In this document: positions 48,030 to 57,042 of the stretch, piece by piece
Numbering within the stretch: position 1 is the first letter of the stretch
Layout of the letters: each line of letters starts with the position of its first letter
From: Fodinibacter sp963747405
GTDB taxonomy: Bacteria; Actinomycetota; Actinomycetes; Actinomycetales; Dermatophilaceae
DNA: 64,000 nucleotides
Assembly (NCBI GenBank): GCA_963747405.1
Contig: CAVVFG010000016.1
Location: forward strand, 62,001-126,000
Reading direction: 5' to 3'
Program-made: the position numbers and the translations under genes
Notes under the pieces: generated by a model
The model's database searches: none
What the model was told of the DNA's origin: nothing
Seen by the model: the letters and a program-made list of their open reading frames with translations, nothing else

Positions 48030-49456
48030 GCACCTACCCGTCCGACGTGTGGGAGCCCAGCTCCGACCGCCACACCGCCACCGGCGCGCTGTACTCCGAC
48101 GCCGCCCGCGACCACCTGTGGATGCACTTCACCCGGCACTCGACCTTCGAGGAGACCGGGCTGGGCCACAACGTGCCGATCATCACCCGCGGCAAGGGGT
48201 GGACGATCTGGGACGACCGCGGCAACGAGTACATCGACGGCCTCGCCGGGCTGTTCGTCAACAACGTCGGCCACGGTCGCACCGAGATCGCCGAGGCGAT
48301 GGCGAAGCAGGCGTCCGAGCTGGCCTTCTTCCCGCTGTGGTCCTACGCGCACCCCCGGGCCATCGAGCTCGCCGAGCGGCTCGCCCACCACGCCCCCGGC
48401 GACCTGAACCGGGTGTTCTTCACCACCGGCGGCGGCGAGGCCGTCGAGACCGCCTGGAAGCTGGCCAAGCAGTTCTTCAAGCTCACCGGCAAGCCGACCA
48501 AGCACAAGGTGATCTCGCGCTCGGTCGCCTACCACGGCACCCCCCAGGGCGCGCTGTCGATCACCGGCATCCCGGACGCCAAGGTGCCGTTCGAGCCGCT
48601 CGTGCCGGGCGGGCACAAGGTGCCCAACACCAACCAGTACCGCGCCCCCGAGCACCTACGCGACGACGAGAAGGCCTTCGGCCGCTGGGCCGCCGACCGC
48701 ATCGCCGAGGCCATCGAGTTCGAGGGTCCCGACTCGGTCGCCGCCGTCTTCCTCGAGCCCGTGCAGAACTCCGGCGGCTGCTTCCCGCCGCCGGCCGGCT
48801 ACTTCGAGCGGGTGCGCGAGATCTGCGACCAGTACGACGTGCTGCTCGTCTCCGACGAGACGATCTGCGCGTTCGGCCGGATCGGCTCGATGTTCGCCTG
48901 CCAGGACTTCGGCTACCAGCCCGACATCATCACCACCGCCAAGGGCATCACCAGCGGCTACGCCCCGCTCGGCCTGATGATCGCCAGCGACCGGCTCTTC
49001 GAGCCCTTCCGGCACGGCACCACCTACTTCCCGCACGGCTACACCTGGGGCGGTCACCCGGTGTCGTGCGCCGCGGCGATGGCCAACCTCGACATCTTCG
49101 ACCGCGAGGGGCTCAACGACCGGGTCAAGGAGAACGCCCCCGTCTTCAAGGCCACCCTCGACAAGCTGCTCGACCTGCCGCTCGTCGGTGACGTGCGCGG
49201 GGCCGGCTACTTCTACGGCATCGAGCTGGTCAAGGACAAGCAGACCCGCGAGACGTTCGACGACGCCGAGAGCGAGCGGCTGCTGCGCGGCTTCCTCTCC
49301 AAGGCGCTGTTCGACGCCGGCCTGTACTGCCGGGCCGACGACCGCGGCGACCCGGTGGTGCAGCTCGCCCCGCCACTGACCATGGGCCCCGAGCAGTTCG
49401 ACGAGATCGAGCGGCGGCTGCGGTCGGTGCTCACCGAGGCCGAGAACCACCTCTGA
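48026..49456 (+). CDS. Class III aminotransferase, probable putrescine aminotransferase
   Basis: 476 residues. FFTTGGGEAVETAWKLAKQ is the PLP phosphate site, LLVSDETICAFGRIGSMFA contains the Asp that contacts the pyridine ring, and the PLP Lys is Lys306 in TTAKGITSGYAPLG. The pattern matches class III transaminases that use putrescine with pyruvate or 2-oxoglutarate. The product would be 4-aminobutanal, feeding the dehydrogenase on the other strand. It is co-translated with the Lrp gene. Confidence 0.87.
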   Translation: MSTYPSDVWEPSSDRHTATGALYSDAARDHLWMHFTRHSTFEETGLGHNVPIITRGKGWTIWDDRGNEYIDGLAGLFVNNVGHGRTEIAEAMAKQASELAFFPLWSYAHPRAIELAERLAHHAPGDLNRVFFTTGGGEAVETAWKLAKQFFKLTGKPTKHKVISRSVAYHGTPQGALSITGIPDAKVPFEPLVPGGHKVPNTNQYRAPEHLRDDEKAFGRWAADRIAEAIEFEGPDSVAAVFLEPVQNSGGCFPPPAGYFERVREICDQYDVLLVSDETICAFGRIGSMFACQDFGYQPDIITTAKGITSGYAPLGLMIASDRLFEPFRHGTTYFPHGYTWGGHPVSCAAAMANLDIFDREGLNDRVKENAPVFKATLDKLLDLPLVGDVRGAGYFYGIELVKDKQTRETFDDAESERLLRGFLSKALFDAGLYCRADDRGDPVVQLAPPLTMGPEQFDEIERRLRSVLTEAENHL

Positions 49457-49457
49457 G

Positions 49458-50837
49458 GTGAACCGGGCCACCGTCGGCGGGTCGGCCGGGCCGCTGTGGT
49501 GGGACTCCTGCGCTCCCCCACCCGCGCGCCCGGCATCCGACCTGCCGCAGACCGCGGACGTGGTCGTGGTGGGCGGCGGCTTCACCGGCCTGTGGACCGC
49601 GTACTACCTCCTGCGGGCGCAGCCCGGGCGCGAGGTGCTCGTGCTCGAGGCCGAGCACGTCGGCTTCGGGGCCAGCGGCCGCAACGGCGGCTGGGTGTCG
49701 GCCCTGTGGCCCGTCGCGGCCGACACGATCGCGCGGCGCCACGGGCGCACGGCCACCCGCAAGCACCTCACCGCGCTGCGTGACACGGTGGACGAGGTCG
49801 GGAGGGTCGACGCCGAGGAGGGCCTGGGGGCGGGCTTCGTCAAGGGCGGGGCGCTGGTCGTGGCCCGCACCCCGGCCCAGGAGACGCGGGCCCGGGCATC
49901 GGCGGCGAACGCGGCGTCCTGGGGCGAGCGGACGGTCTGGCTCGATGCCGCCGCCACCCGGGAGCGGCTCGACGTGGCCGGCGCGCGCGGCGCCACCTTC
50001 ACGCCGGACTGCGCCCGGGTGCACCCCCGCCGGCTCGTCGGCGGCCTCGCGGATGCCGTGCGGCGGCTCGGTGGCCGCGTCGTCGAGGGCGCCCGGGTGG
50101 CCCGCACCGGCGGCCGGGTGGTCGTGCTGGGCACCGGCCACCGGATCTCCGCGGCGAACGTCGTCGTCGCCACCGAGGGCTGGACCGGCACGCTCCCCGG
50201 GTTCGCCCGCCGGATGGCGCCGGTCTACTCGCTGATGGTGGCGACCGAGCCGATCGACGACGAGCGCTGGGCGCGGATCGGGCTGTCGGGGCGCGAGGTG
50301 TTCGCCGACCACGGCCACGTCGTCATCTACGGGCAGCGCACCGACGACGGCCGCATCGCCTTCGGTGGCCGCGGCGCGCCCTACCACTGGGGCAGCGAGG
50401 TACGGCCCGAGTACGACGAGGAGCCGGCCGTCTTCACCGACCTGCGCTCCACGCTGCGCGAGCTGCTCCCCCAGCTCGACGGCGTCGCCTTCACGCACGC
50501 GTGGGGTGGGCCGCTGGGCATCGCCCGCGACTGGCACCCGTCGGTCTCGTGGGACCCGGTGACCCGCACCGGGCGCGCCGGCGGCTACGTCGGCGACGGC
50601 GTGGCGGCGAGCAACCTGGCCGGGCGCACGCTGGCCGACCTGGTGCTGGGCCGCACCACGGCGCTCACCGCCCTGCCCTGGGTCGGCCACCGCTCACCGC
50701 GCTGGGAGCCCGAGCCGCTGCGCTGGCTCGGCATCAACGCCGGCCTGCGGCTGGCCACGCTGGCCGACCGCGAGGAGGAGGCAACCGGCCGGCCGGCCCG
50801 GCTGGGGGCCCTGCTCGACCGGCTCACCGCCCACTAG
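49458..50837 (+). CDS. FAD-dependent amine oxidoreductase (PuuB/DAO-like)
   Basis: 459 residues from a GTG 1 nt after the aminotransferase stop. The Rossmann motif DVVVVGGGFTGLWTAYYLL is at about residues 34-52, and GFGASGRNGGWVSALW is typical of gamma-glutamylputrescine oxidase and related DAO-fold enzymes. GYVGDGVAASNLAGRTLADLV is the C-terminal FAD site. It would oxidise putrescine or a derivative with O2 or another acceptor. No gamma-glutamylputrescine synthetase gene lies in the window, so the exact substrate is open. Confidence 0.85.
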   Translation: MNRATVGGSAGPLWWDSCAPPPARPASDLPQTADVVVVGGGFTGLWTAYYLLRAQPGREVLVLEAEHVGFGASGRNGGWVSALWPVAADTIARRHGRTATRKHLTALRDTVDEVGRVDAEEGLGAGFVKGGALVVARTPAQETRARASAANAASWGERTVWLDAAATRERLDVAGARGATFTPDCARVHPRRLVGGLADAVRRLGGRVVEGARVARTGGRVVVLGTGHRISAANVVVATEGWTGTLPGFARRMAPVYSLMVATEPIDDERWARIGLSGREVFADHGHVVIYGQRTDDGRIAFGGRGAPYHWGSEVRPEYDEEPAVFTDLRSTLRELLPQLDGVAFTHAWGGPLGIARDWHPSVSWDPVTRTGRAGGYVGDGVAASNLAGRTLADLVLGRTTALTALPWVGHRSPRWEPEPLRWLGINAGLRLATLADREEEATGRPARLGALLDRLTAH

Positions 50838-50853
50838 GGCCCGGTGACGATGC

Positions 50854-50890
50854 ACGCAGGTCACGTGGCCCGGTGTCTCGTGACCTGCGT
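50854..50890. terminator. Perfect 12-bp inverted repeat downstream of the oxidoreductase gene
   Basis: ACGCAGGTCACG at 50854-50865 and CGTGACCTGCGT at 50879-50890 are exact complements separated by 13 nt, starting 17 nt after the stop at 50837. The stem is stable, with no T tract. A terminator is the simplest reading; a protein-binding palindrome is the alternative. The rest of the 231-bp space up to 51068 shows no gene. Confidence 0.5.
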
Positions 50891-51068
50891 GACGTGGTGG
50901 GGCTGGCCGCTGCAGGAAGGTTACGAATAGTCCCTCACCACGTGCTGTCACCGTAGCGACGGGCATGCGGCGACGTCGCGGAACGGCGCCGGCCGGCGCA
51001 CCCGTCCTCAGTGGTCTCTCAGTCCTGTGCGGCTCCCGCGTACCCGAGATCCCTGAGAGCATGCGCGG

Positions 51069-51947
51069 GTGAGCATCGAGGAGGTCGCACGGCAGCTGTA
51101 CGGGCTCGCACCCGAGGACTTCACGACGGCGCGCAACGCTCGGGCCGGCGAGGCCAAGGCGGCCGGCGACGCGGAGCTGGCCGCCCGGGTGCGCTCACTG
51201 CGCAGGCCGACGGCGGGCGCCTGGCTCCTGAACCAGCTGGTGCGCCGCCACGCGGACCTCGTGCAGCAGGTGCTCGACCTCGGCGGGCAGCTGCGCGCCG
51301 CACAGGGCACCCTGGGCGCGGACGAGCTGCGGGCCCTGGACGGGCAGCGCCGGCAGCTGACCCGGGCGGTCGCCGAGCAGGCGGCGGGGCTGGGGCGCGA
51401 CGCCGGCCGGCGGGTGACGGCGGCGACCACCGCTGACGTCGAGGAGACGCTGCGCTCGGCGATGGTCGACGCCGAGGCCGGGGCGGCCCTGTTCGCCGGC
51501 CTGCTCACCGACACCTTCAGCTCGACCGGTCTGGAACCGGTGGAGCTGGCGCGGGTGACGGCGTTGCCGCCGCCTCGTGCCCCGGCATCCGTACCCCCGG
51601 CCGAGGCGGCCTCCATGGCGGGTGACGACGCCGGCGCCGCCCGGCGAGGCCGGGTGGCCGACGCCGAACGCGCTCTGGCAGCGGCGGAGTCGGCCCTCGA
51701 GAAGGCGCGCACGGTGCTGGCCCAGGCGGAGCAGGACGCCGCCGACGCCCGGGCGGGGCACGAACGGCTCGAGGCGCAGCGGGAGGAGGCGCGGCGCAGG
51801 CTGCACGACCTCGACGGCGAGGTGGCCACCGCCGCCGAGGTGGCGGCGGCGGCGGCCGGGGTGCAGCAGGCCGCGCGGAGAGAGGAGGCATCGGCGGCGA
51901 GGGCGGCGGCCCGGCAGCGGGCCCGGCTCGAGGAGCTGTCGGGCTGA
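51069..51947 (+). CDS. Coiled-coil protein of unknown function
   Basis: 292 residues from a GTG. The N-terminal half (IEEVARQLYGLAPEDFTTARNARAGEAKAAGDAELAARVRSL) is helical and resembles a conserved actinobacterial hypothetical family that I cannot name. A Pro/Ala-rich hinge at about 180-200 leads to a long heptad-type coiled coil from about 205 to 290, rich in Ala, Glu and Arg. No signal peptide or membrane segment. It converges on the copper-monooxygenase-like gene, with stops 21 bp apart. Confidence 0.7.
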   Translation: MSIEEVARQLYGLAPEDFTTARNARAGEAKAAGDAELAARVRSLRRPTAGAWLLNQLVRRHADLVQQVLDLGGQLRAAQGTLGADELRALDGQRRQLTRAVAEQAAGLGRDAGRRVTAATTADVEETLRSAMVDAEAGAALFAGLLTDTFSSTGLEPVELARVTALPPPRAPASVPPAEAASMAGDDAGAARRGRVADAERALAAAESALEKARTVLAQAEQDAADARAGHERLEAQREEARRRLHDLDGEVATAAEVAAAAAGVQQAARREEASAARAAARQRARLEELSG

Positions 51948-51968
51948 GCCTCGGCTCGCGGGGCCGGG

Positions 51969-53162
51969 TCAGCGGGGGGTCATCAGGACGATGCCGAGGC
52001 ACATCTCGTCGGTGGTGCCCTCACCCCACGCGACGTAGCGCTCGCGGGTGCCCTCGAAGGCCGGCAACAGGTCGCGCAGCCCCTGGTCGTGGGTGCAGGT
52101 GACCGTGAGGCTGTCGCCGGGGCCCACGTCGAGCGGCTTCTCCAGCGGGATGCTGGCCTGGTCGTCGAAGTTCCAGACCGGGATGTCGAGGACCCGCTGC
52201 GCCCTGTCCGTGCCCTTGTTGACGTCGACGGTGATCGCCTGGCCGAGCAGGTGCATGTGCCCGGAGACCGCCCGGATGGTGCCCTTGCTGCGGATGGGGC
52301 GCTCGCAGCTCTGCACGGGGTTCGGCTCGACCGGGCCGCACAGCAGGTGCAGCAGGTCGGCGGTGGCGGGGTCCTCACCGAAGCGGCGCTTGAGGTCGGC
52401 GACGGCGACGGTGCGGTTGCACAGGCCCTTGGTGCGGTTGTCGCGGCAGGGCAGCTCGACCGGCGCCGGGAGCAGCATGGTCTGGAGTGCCTGCTTGGTG
52501 CTCCCCTTCGCCTCCGACAGCCGCAGCCGCACCGTGCTGCGGTCGGCGCCGCCGCCGGCGAGGAGGTTGTAGTGCATCTGCACGACGAGCTGGGTGCCCG
52601 CCTTCAGCGGGATGCCGATGTCGTCGGCCATCACCCGCTCGCCGCCGCCGGGTGCCCAGGCACCGACCCAGTCGGCGTTGTCGAGGTTGCCGGCCACCCC
52701 GGCGATGCCCGCCCCGCCGAAGCAGGTGTAGCCGTCGCCGGGGTCCTTCTCGTCGAGGGCGCGCGCCTTCGCGACGTCCTGCGGCTCGACCTTCGAGACG
52801 ATGACGTGGTGCACGATCGCTGCGTTGTCGGGGACGATCTGCACCCCGCTGACCAGCTGGTCGGTGTCGAGCTTCGGGTCGATGACGAAGCACCGGTAGT
52901 CGTCGGTGCCCGTGCCGTCGGGCGCCTTGGGCGTGTACGCCGAGGGCAGCCGCAGGCTCTCGAAGCGTTCGCCCGCGCGCAGGGGGACGTCCTTGACGGG
53001 CGCCGTGGTCGCCGATCCGGCCGGGGCCGGCGGCGACTGTGCGTGGGAGGTGGCGTGGGCGTCGGCGCTGCGCAGGCTGCTGGGGAGGTCGGACTCGCTG
53101 CCGCACCCGGCCAGCATCAGGGCCAGGGCTGCGGCCACCGCGGGCAGGCTACGTCGCACCAC
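51969..53162 (-). CDS. Lipoprotein with PHM-like copper monooxygenase fold
   Basis: 397 residues. The signal peptide ends at the lipobox LAGC (Cys20), followed by a Ser/Pro/Ala linker. The body matches copper type II ascorbate-dependent monooxygenases: His118-His119 (IVHHVIV) and His197 (QMHYN) would form one copper site, and His302/His304 (GHMHLLG) plus Met387 (TTDEMCLGI) the other. These are the ligand types found in peptidylglycine alpha-hydroxylating monooxygenase. Eight further Cys suggest disulfides. The protein should sit outside the membrane. Activity and substrate are unknown. It starts 15 nt after the rlmN stop. Confidence 0.8.
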   Translation of the reverse strand: MVRRSLPAVAAALALMLAGCGSESDLPSSLRSADAHATSHAQSPPAPAGSATTAPVKDVPLRAGERFESLRLPSAYTPKAPDGTGTDDYRCFVIDPKLDTDQLVSGVQIVPDNAAIVHHVIVSKVEPQDVAKARALDEKDPGDGYTCFGGAGIAGVAGNLDNADWVGAWAPGGGERVMADDIGIPLKAGTQLVVQMHYNLLAGGGADRSTVRLRLSEAKGSTKQALQTMLLPAPVELPCRDNRTKGLCNRTVAVADLKRRFGEDPATADLLHLLCGPVEPNPVQSCERPIRSKGTIRAVSGHMHLLGQAITVDVNKGTDRAQRVLDIPVWNFDDQASIPLEKPLDVGPGDSLTVTCTHDQGLRDLLPAFEGTRERYVAWGEGTTDEMCLGIVLMTPR

Positions 53163-53177
53163 CGAAGTGTAGAGGCG

Positions 53178-54395
53178 CTAGGCGGTGGCTGCGGCCAGCT
53201 GGCCACAGGCTCCGTCGATGTCGGACCCGCGGGTGTCGCGCACCGTCGTGGGGATGCCGTGCGCGCGCAGCCGCTCGACGAACTGCTGCTCGACGCCGCG
53301 GCGCGAGGCGGTCCACTTCGAGCCGGGGGTGGGGTTGAGCGGGATGGGGTTGACGTGCACCCAGCCGCGCCCCCGGGCGAGCAGCTTCTCGCCGAGCAGG
53401 TCGGCCCGCCAGGCGTGGTCGTTGATGTCGCGGATCAGGGCGTACTCGATGCTGACCCGGCGGCCGGTGGCCTCGTAGTAGCGGTGGGCGGCGTCGATCG
53501 CCTCGTCGACCTTCCACCGGGTGTTGATCGGCACGAGCTCGTCGCGCAGCTCGTCGTCCGGGGCGTGCAGCGACAGCGCCAGGGTGACCGGGATGCCCTC
53601 CTGGGTGAGCCGGTCGATGCCGGGCACCAGGCCGACGGTCGACATGGTGATGCCGCGCGCCGAGATGCCCAGCCCCGAAGGGGCCGGCTCGGTGAGCCGC
53701 CGGATTGCGCCGATCGCGGCGGGATAGTTGGCGAGCGCCTCCCCCATCCCCATGAACACCACGTTGCTGACCCGGCCGGCCCCCGACCCGGCAGCCGAGG
53801 GGCTGTCGGTGTCACCGGACCCGTCGGCCTCGTCACCGAGCCCGGCCCCCTGGCCACCGCCACCGATGGCGGGCAGGTCACCGCGGCGAAGCAGCCGGGC
53901 GGCACCCACCACCTGCTCGACGATCTCGGCGGTCGACATGTTGCGGGTCAGCCCCTCCTGGCCCGTGGCGCAGAACGGGCAGTTCATGCCGCACCCCGCC
54001 TGGCTGGAGATGCACACGGTGACCCGGTTGGGGTAGCGCATCAGCACCGACTCGACCAGCGCGCCGTCGAACAGCCGCCACACCTGCTTGACGGTGGCGC
54101 CGCGGTCGGCGGTGAGGCTGCGAACCGGGGTGAGCAGCGTCGGCAGGAGGTCGGCGACGAGGTCGTCACGCACGGCCTTGGGCAGGTCGGTCATCTCGTC
54201 GGGCCGGTCGACCAGCCGCTCGAAGTAATGGGTCGAGAGCTGGCCGGCCCGGAAGGCGGGATGGCCAAGCGCGACCGCGGCCTCGCGCCGCTGCACGAGG
54301 GTGAGGTCGGCGAGGTGTCGCGGCGGCTTGCCGCGCCGCGGCGCCGCGAAGGTGAGCTGGCCGGGAGCGGGTCGCGGAGCAGGAGTCTGTGACAT
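53178..54395 (-). CDS. rlmN: 23S rRNA (A2503)-C2 methyltransferase / tRNA A37 methyltransferase
   Basis: 405 residues. The radical SAM motif is CGMNCPFC with Cys135, Cys139 and Cys142. VVFMGMGEALANYPA, ITMSTVGLVPGI and the late Cys in SDIDGACGQLA, the methyl-carrying residue in the family, are all present. A Gly/Ser/Asp-rich stretch of about 35 residues is inserted between GDLPAIGGG and RVSNVVFMG, longer than in enteric RlmN but common in actinobacteria. Confidence 0.95.
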   Translation of the reverse strand: MSQTPAPRPAPGQLTFAAPRRGKPPRHLADLTLVQRREAAVALGHPAFRAGQLSTHYFERLVDRPDEMTDLPKAVRDDLVADLLPTLLTPVRSLTADRGATVKQVWRLFDGALVESVLMRYPNRVTVCISSQAGCGMNCPFCATGQEGLTRNMSTAEIVEQVVGAARLLRRGDLPAIGGGGQGAGLGDEADGSGDTDSPSAAGSGAGRVSNVVFMGMGEALANYPAAIGAIRRLTEPAPSGLGISARGITMSTVGLVPGIDRLTQEGIPVTLALSLHAPDDELRDELVPINTRWKVDEAIDAAHRYYEATGRRVSIEYALIRDINDHAWRADLLGEKLLARGRGWVHVNPIPLNPTPGSKWTASRRGVEQQFVERLRAHGIPTTVRDTRGSDIDGACGQLAAATA

Positions 54396-54545
54396 GGTGC
54401 ACCGATTCTCTCAGGTCGGTGTGGGCGACCGGACACCCCAGTTGCCCACCAGTTCTCGGCGTTCCTCCGCGGCGCCCACGTGCCAGCCCCTACCGTGGAA
54501 GTGTCTCGCTTCGCAGGGAACCGGGACGCAGCGGATGAGGTGTCG

Positions 54546-55397
54546 ATGCGCGCGTTCGAGCGGTTCTGGAGGTCGCGGATCACCGCCGCACCGGTCACGT
54601 CACCGCGGGAGACCACCCGAAGCATGCGGGGGCCGACGCACATGGTCCCCCACGTGGACGGCGAGCCCCACGAGAGCCCCTACGAGGCGTCGGTGCGCAC
54701 TCACCTGCGGCGCCTCTCCGCCGCTGCCGACGCCTACGTGGCTGGCCTGTCCACCGCCGAGTTCGACGCCGTGCTGACCTCACGGCTGGTCGCGGCCGAG
54801 CAGCTGCAGTCCTCGGGGCCGGGGTTCTGCTACGCCTCGCGCTTCGCCGCGCAGGTCGACGAGGTGCTCACCCTGGACCTGCCCACGACGGTCGTCACGC
54901 TGGCCGACTCGCGCATCGCCGCGACGGGGCGGCTGGAGCCCGCCCTGTGGGGTGTCGGTCGCGCCAACCTGCTCCGCCTGCTCGGCTCCACCGAGGTCGA
55001 CGTGCAGCGGGTCAGCGAGAACGGCGCCGGTGTGTACGCCGTGCTGGGCGAGTCTCCCTACACCGCCAGCTTCGCGCGCTTCCTCGACCACGCGGCGAAC
55101 CGGTGGCTGCCCGACGTCGACGGCCGCAACGGCTTCGTCTTCGCCGTGCCCCACCGGCACGCCGTCATCCTGCAGCCGTGCTCGAGCGCGGTGCAGGTGC
55201 ACGACGCGCTCGAGCTGGTGCCTCGTCATGCGCAGCGGCTGCACGACGAGGGTGCCAGCCCGGTGTCGGTGCACACCTACCACTGGATCGGTGGGCAGGT
55301 CACCTGCCTGACCCGCCAGGCGGAGGACGGCACGCTGCGGGTGCAACCCACCGAGCTGCTGGAGCAGGTGCTCGGGCTGCGCCGCCGGGCGGGCTGA
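54546..55397 (+). CDS. Conserved hypothetical protein
   Basis: 283 residues from the ATG at 54546, which has GAGG 5 nt upstream; ATG 54480, GTG 54501 and GTG 54540 are in-frame alternatives. A TACCGT hexamer at 54491-54496 could be the -10 element and would exclude the ATG at 54480. The sequence has no signal peptide or recognised motif. The central part (NGAGVYAVLGESPYTASFARFLDHAANRW and VFAVPHRHAVILQPCSS) looks like a mixed alpha/beta domain. It sits alone between rlmN (divergent) and cdsA (convergent). Function unknown. Confidence 0.7.
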   Translation: MRAFERFWRSRITAAPVTSPRETTRSMRGPTHMVPHVDGEPHESPYEASVRTHLRRLSAAADAYVAGLSTAEFDAVLTSRLVAAEQLQSSGPGFCYASRFAAQVDEVLTLDLPTTVVTLADSRIAATGRLEPALWGVGRANLLRLLGSTEVDVQRVSENGAGVYAVLGESPYTASFARFLDHAANRWLPDVDGRNGFVFAVPHRHAVILQPCSSAVQVHDALELVPRHAQRLHDEGASPVSVHTYHWIGGQVTCLTRQAEDGTLRVQPTELLEQVLGLRRRAG

Positions 55398-55423
55398 CGC
55401 CGGCCGAGGAGGGCCGGGGCCGG

Positions 55424-56338
55424 TCAGGCCAGCGGCACGAACAGCAGCAGCAGCGCCCAGGCCACCGGCGCGACGATGACGAGCGAGTCGAGGCGGTCCA
55501 TGAGGCCGCCGTGCCCGGGCAGCAGCGCCCCCATGTCCTTGATGCCGAGGTCGCGCTTGATGCTGGACTCGATGAGGTCGCCCAGAGTCGCACCGGATGC
55601 CGCCGCGACGCCGAGCAGGGCGCCCTGCCACCACTGCCCGCCGAGGAGCAGCGGCAGCGAGACGGCGCCCACCGCGGCACACGAGGCGACCGATCCGGCG
55701 AATCCCTCCCACGACTTCTTGGGGCTCAGCGACGGCGCCATCGGGTGCTTGCCGAACAGCACGCCCACGGCGTAGCCGCCGATGTCGGAGAACACGGTGA
55801 CCAGGATGAACACGACGATGCGCTGCCGGCCGTCATCGGGCGCCGCCAGCATCATCGACGCGAACCCACCCAGGAAGACCGGGTAGAACACGACGAGCGC
55901 GGATGCGCTCAGGTCACGCGCGGCGCCGGCCAGCCCGTCGGCCACCCGCCAGACCAGCAGCCCCACGATGGTCAGGCCGAAGGTGACGACCAGCGCCTCG
56001 CCACCGCGCAGGTAGGCCGACACCAGCATGCCGACCGCACCGAGCAGCAGGGGCACCAGCGGCACCACCATGCCCCGGCTGGCGATCGCCCGGCGCAGCT
56101 CCCACGCACCGTACGACACCGCGACGACGACCACCACCAGGAACGCCGCCGGGCTGATGATGAGGGTGCCGATGACCAGTCCGGCGAGGAGCAGGCCCAC
56201 CCCGACGGCGGCGCGCAGGTCGCGACCGGCCTTGGGGGGCGCCGGTTCGGATGTGGCGACGACGGCGTCCACGGCATCCTCGACGGGGTTCGGGGTGCCG
56301 GGCAGGCCGTCGGCGGTGTCGGCTGGGGCGTCGGTCAT
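55424..56338 (-). CDS. cdsA: Phosphatidate cytidylyltransferase
   Basis: 304 residues with about eight membrane segments after a 40-residue polar N-terminus. GKHPMAPSLSPKKSWEGFAGS and the C-terminal signature SSIKRDLGIKDMGALLPGHGGLMDRLDS are diagnostic. The enzyme makes CDP-diacylglycerol from CTP and phosphatidic acid. It is 46 nt downstream of frr in the usual pyrH-frr-cdsA order. Confidence 0.96.
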   Translation of the reverse strand: MTDAPADTADGLPGTPNPVEDAVDAVVATSEPAPPKAGRDLRAAVGVGLLLAGLVIGTLIISPAAFLVVVVVAVSYGAWELRRAIASRGMVVPLVPLLLGAVGMLVSAYLRGGEALVVTFGLTIVGLLVWRVADGLAGAARDLSASALVVFYPVFLGGFASMMLAAPDDGRQRIVVFILVTVFSDIGGYAVGVLFGKHPMAPSLSPKKSWEGFAGSVASCAAVGAVSLPLLLGGQWWQGALLGVAAASGATLGDLIESSIKRDLGIKDMGALLPGHGGLMDRLDSLVIVAPVAWALLLLFVPLA

Positions 56339-56384
56339 GGTCGTCAGGGGCTTCGGCGTCGCGGAGGCTCAGCAGTTGAACGGC

Positions 56385-56942
56385 TCAGACGTCGAGGAGC
56401 TCGGCCTCCTTGTGCTTGAGCAGGTCGTCGATCTGGTCGACGTGCTTCTTGGTGACGGTCTCGAGCTCCTTCTCGGCGCGCGCCCCCTCGTCCTCGCCGA
56501 CCTCGCCGTCCTTGACGAGCTTCTCGAGCGTGGTCTTGGCGTGGCGGCGGATGTTGCGCACCGACACCTTGGCGTCCTCGGCCTGCGTGTGCGCCATCTT
56601 CACGTACTCGCGGCGGCGCTCCTCGGTGAGCACCGGCATCACGCAGCGGATGATCGTGCCGTCGTTGCTCGGGTTGATGCCGAGGTCGGCCTGCTGGATC
56701 GCCTTCTCGATGGCGTGCATCGAGGACTTGTCGAACGGGCTGATGATGATGGTGCGCGCCTCGGGGTTCTGGAACGACGCGAGCTGCTGCAGCGGCGTGG
56801 GCGCCCCGTAGTAGTCGACGAGGATCTTCTGGAACATGCCCGGGTGGGCCCGCCCGGTGCGGATGCCGGCGAAGCCCTCCTTGGCGACCTCGACGGCCTT
56901 CTCCATCTTCTCCTCGGCGTCGAACAGGGTCTCTTCGATCAT
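56385..56942 (-). CDS. frr: Ribosome recycling factor
   Basis: 185 residues, full length. AGIRTGRAHPGMFQKILVDYYGAPTPLQQLAS and the NDGTIIRCVMPVLTEERRREYVK stretch are the family signature. It splits post-termination ribosomes together with EF-G. 100 nt downstream of pyrH. Confidence 0.97.
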   Translation of the reverse strand: MIEETLFDAEEKMEKAVEVAKEGFAGIRTGRAHPGMFQKILVDYYGAPTPLQQLASFQNPEARTIIISPFDKSSMHAIEKAIQQADLGINPSNDGTIIRCVMPVLTEERRREYVKMAHTQAEDAKVSVRNIRRHAKTTLEKLVKDGEVGEDEGARAEKELETVTKKHVDQIDDLLKHKEAELLDV

Positions 56943-57042
56943 CGGGGCGGCTCTCCTTCACATCTGCCACGCGGCGAGCGGGGCGGTCGGGTCCAGTGTG
57001 TCAAACGGCGCGGCCCGGCGTGCCGGGTGCGCGAGCGGGGCG

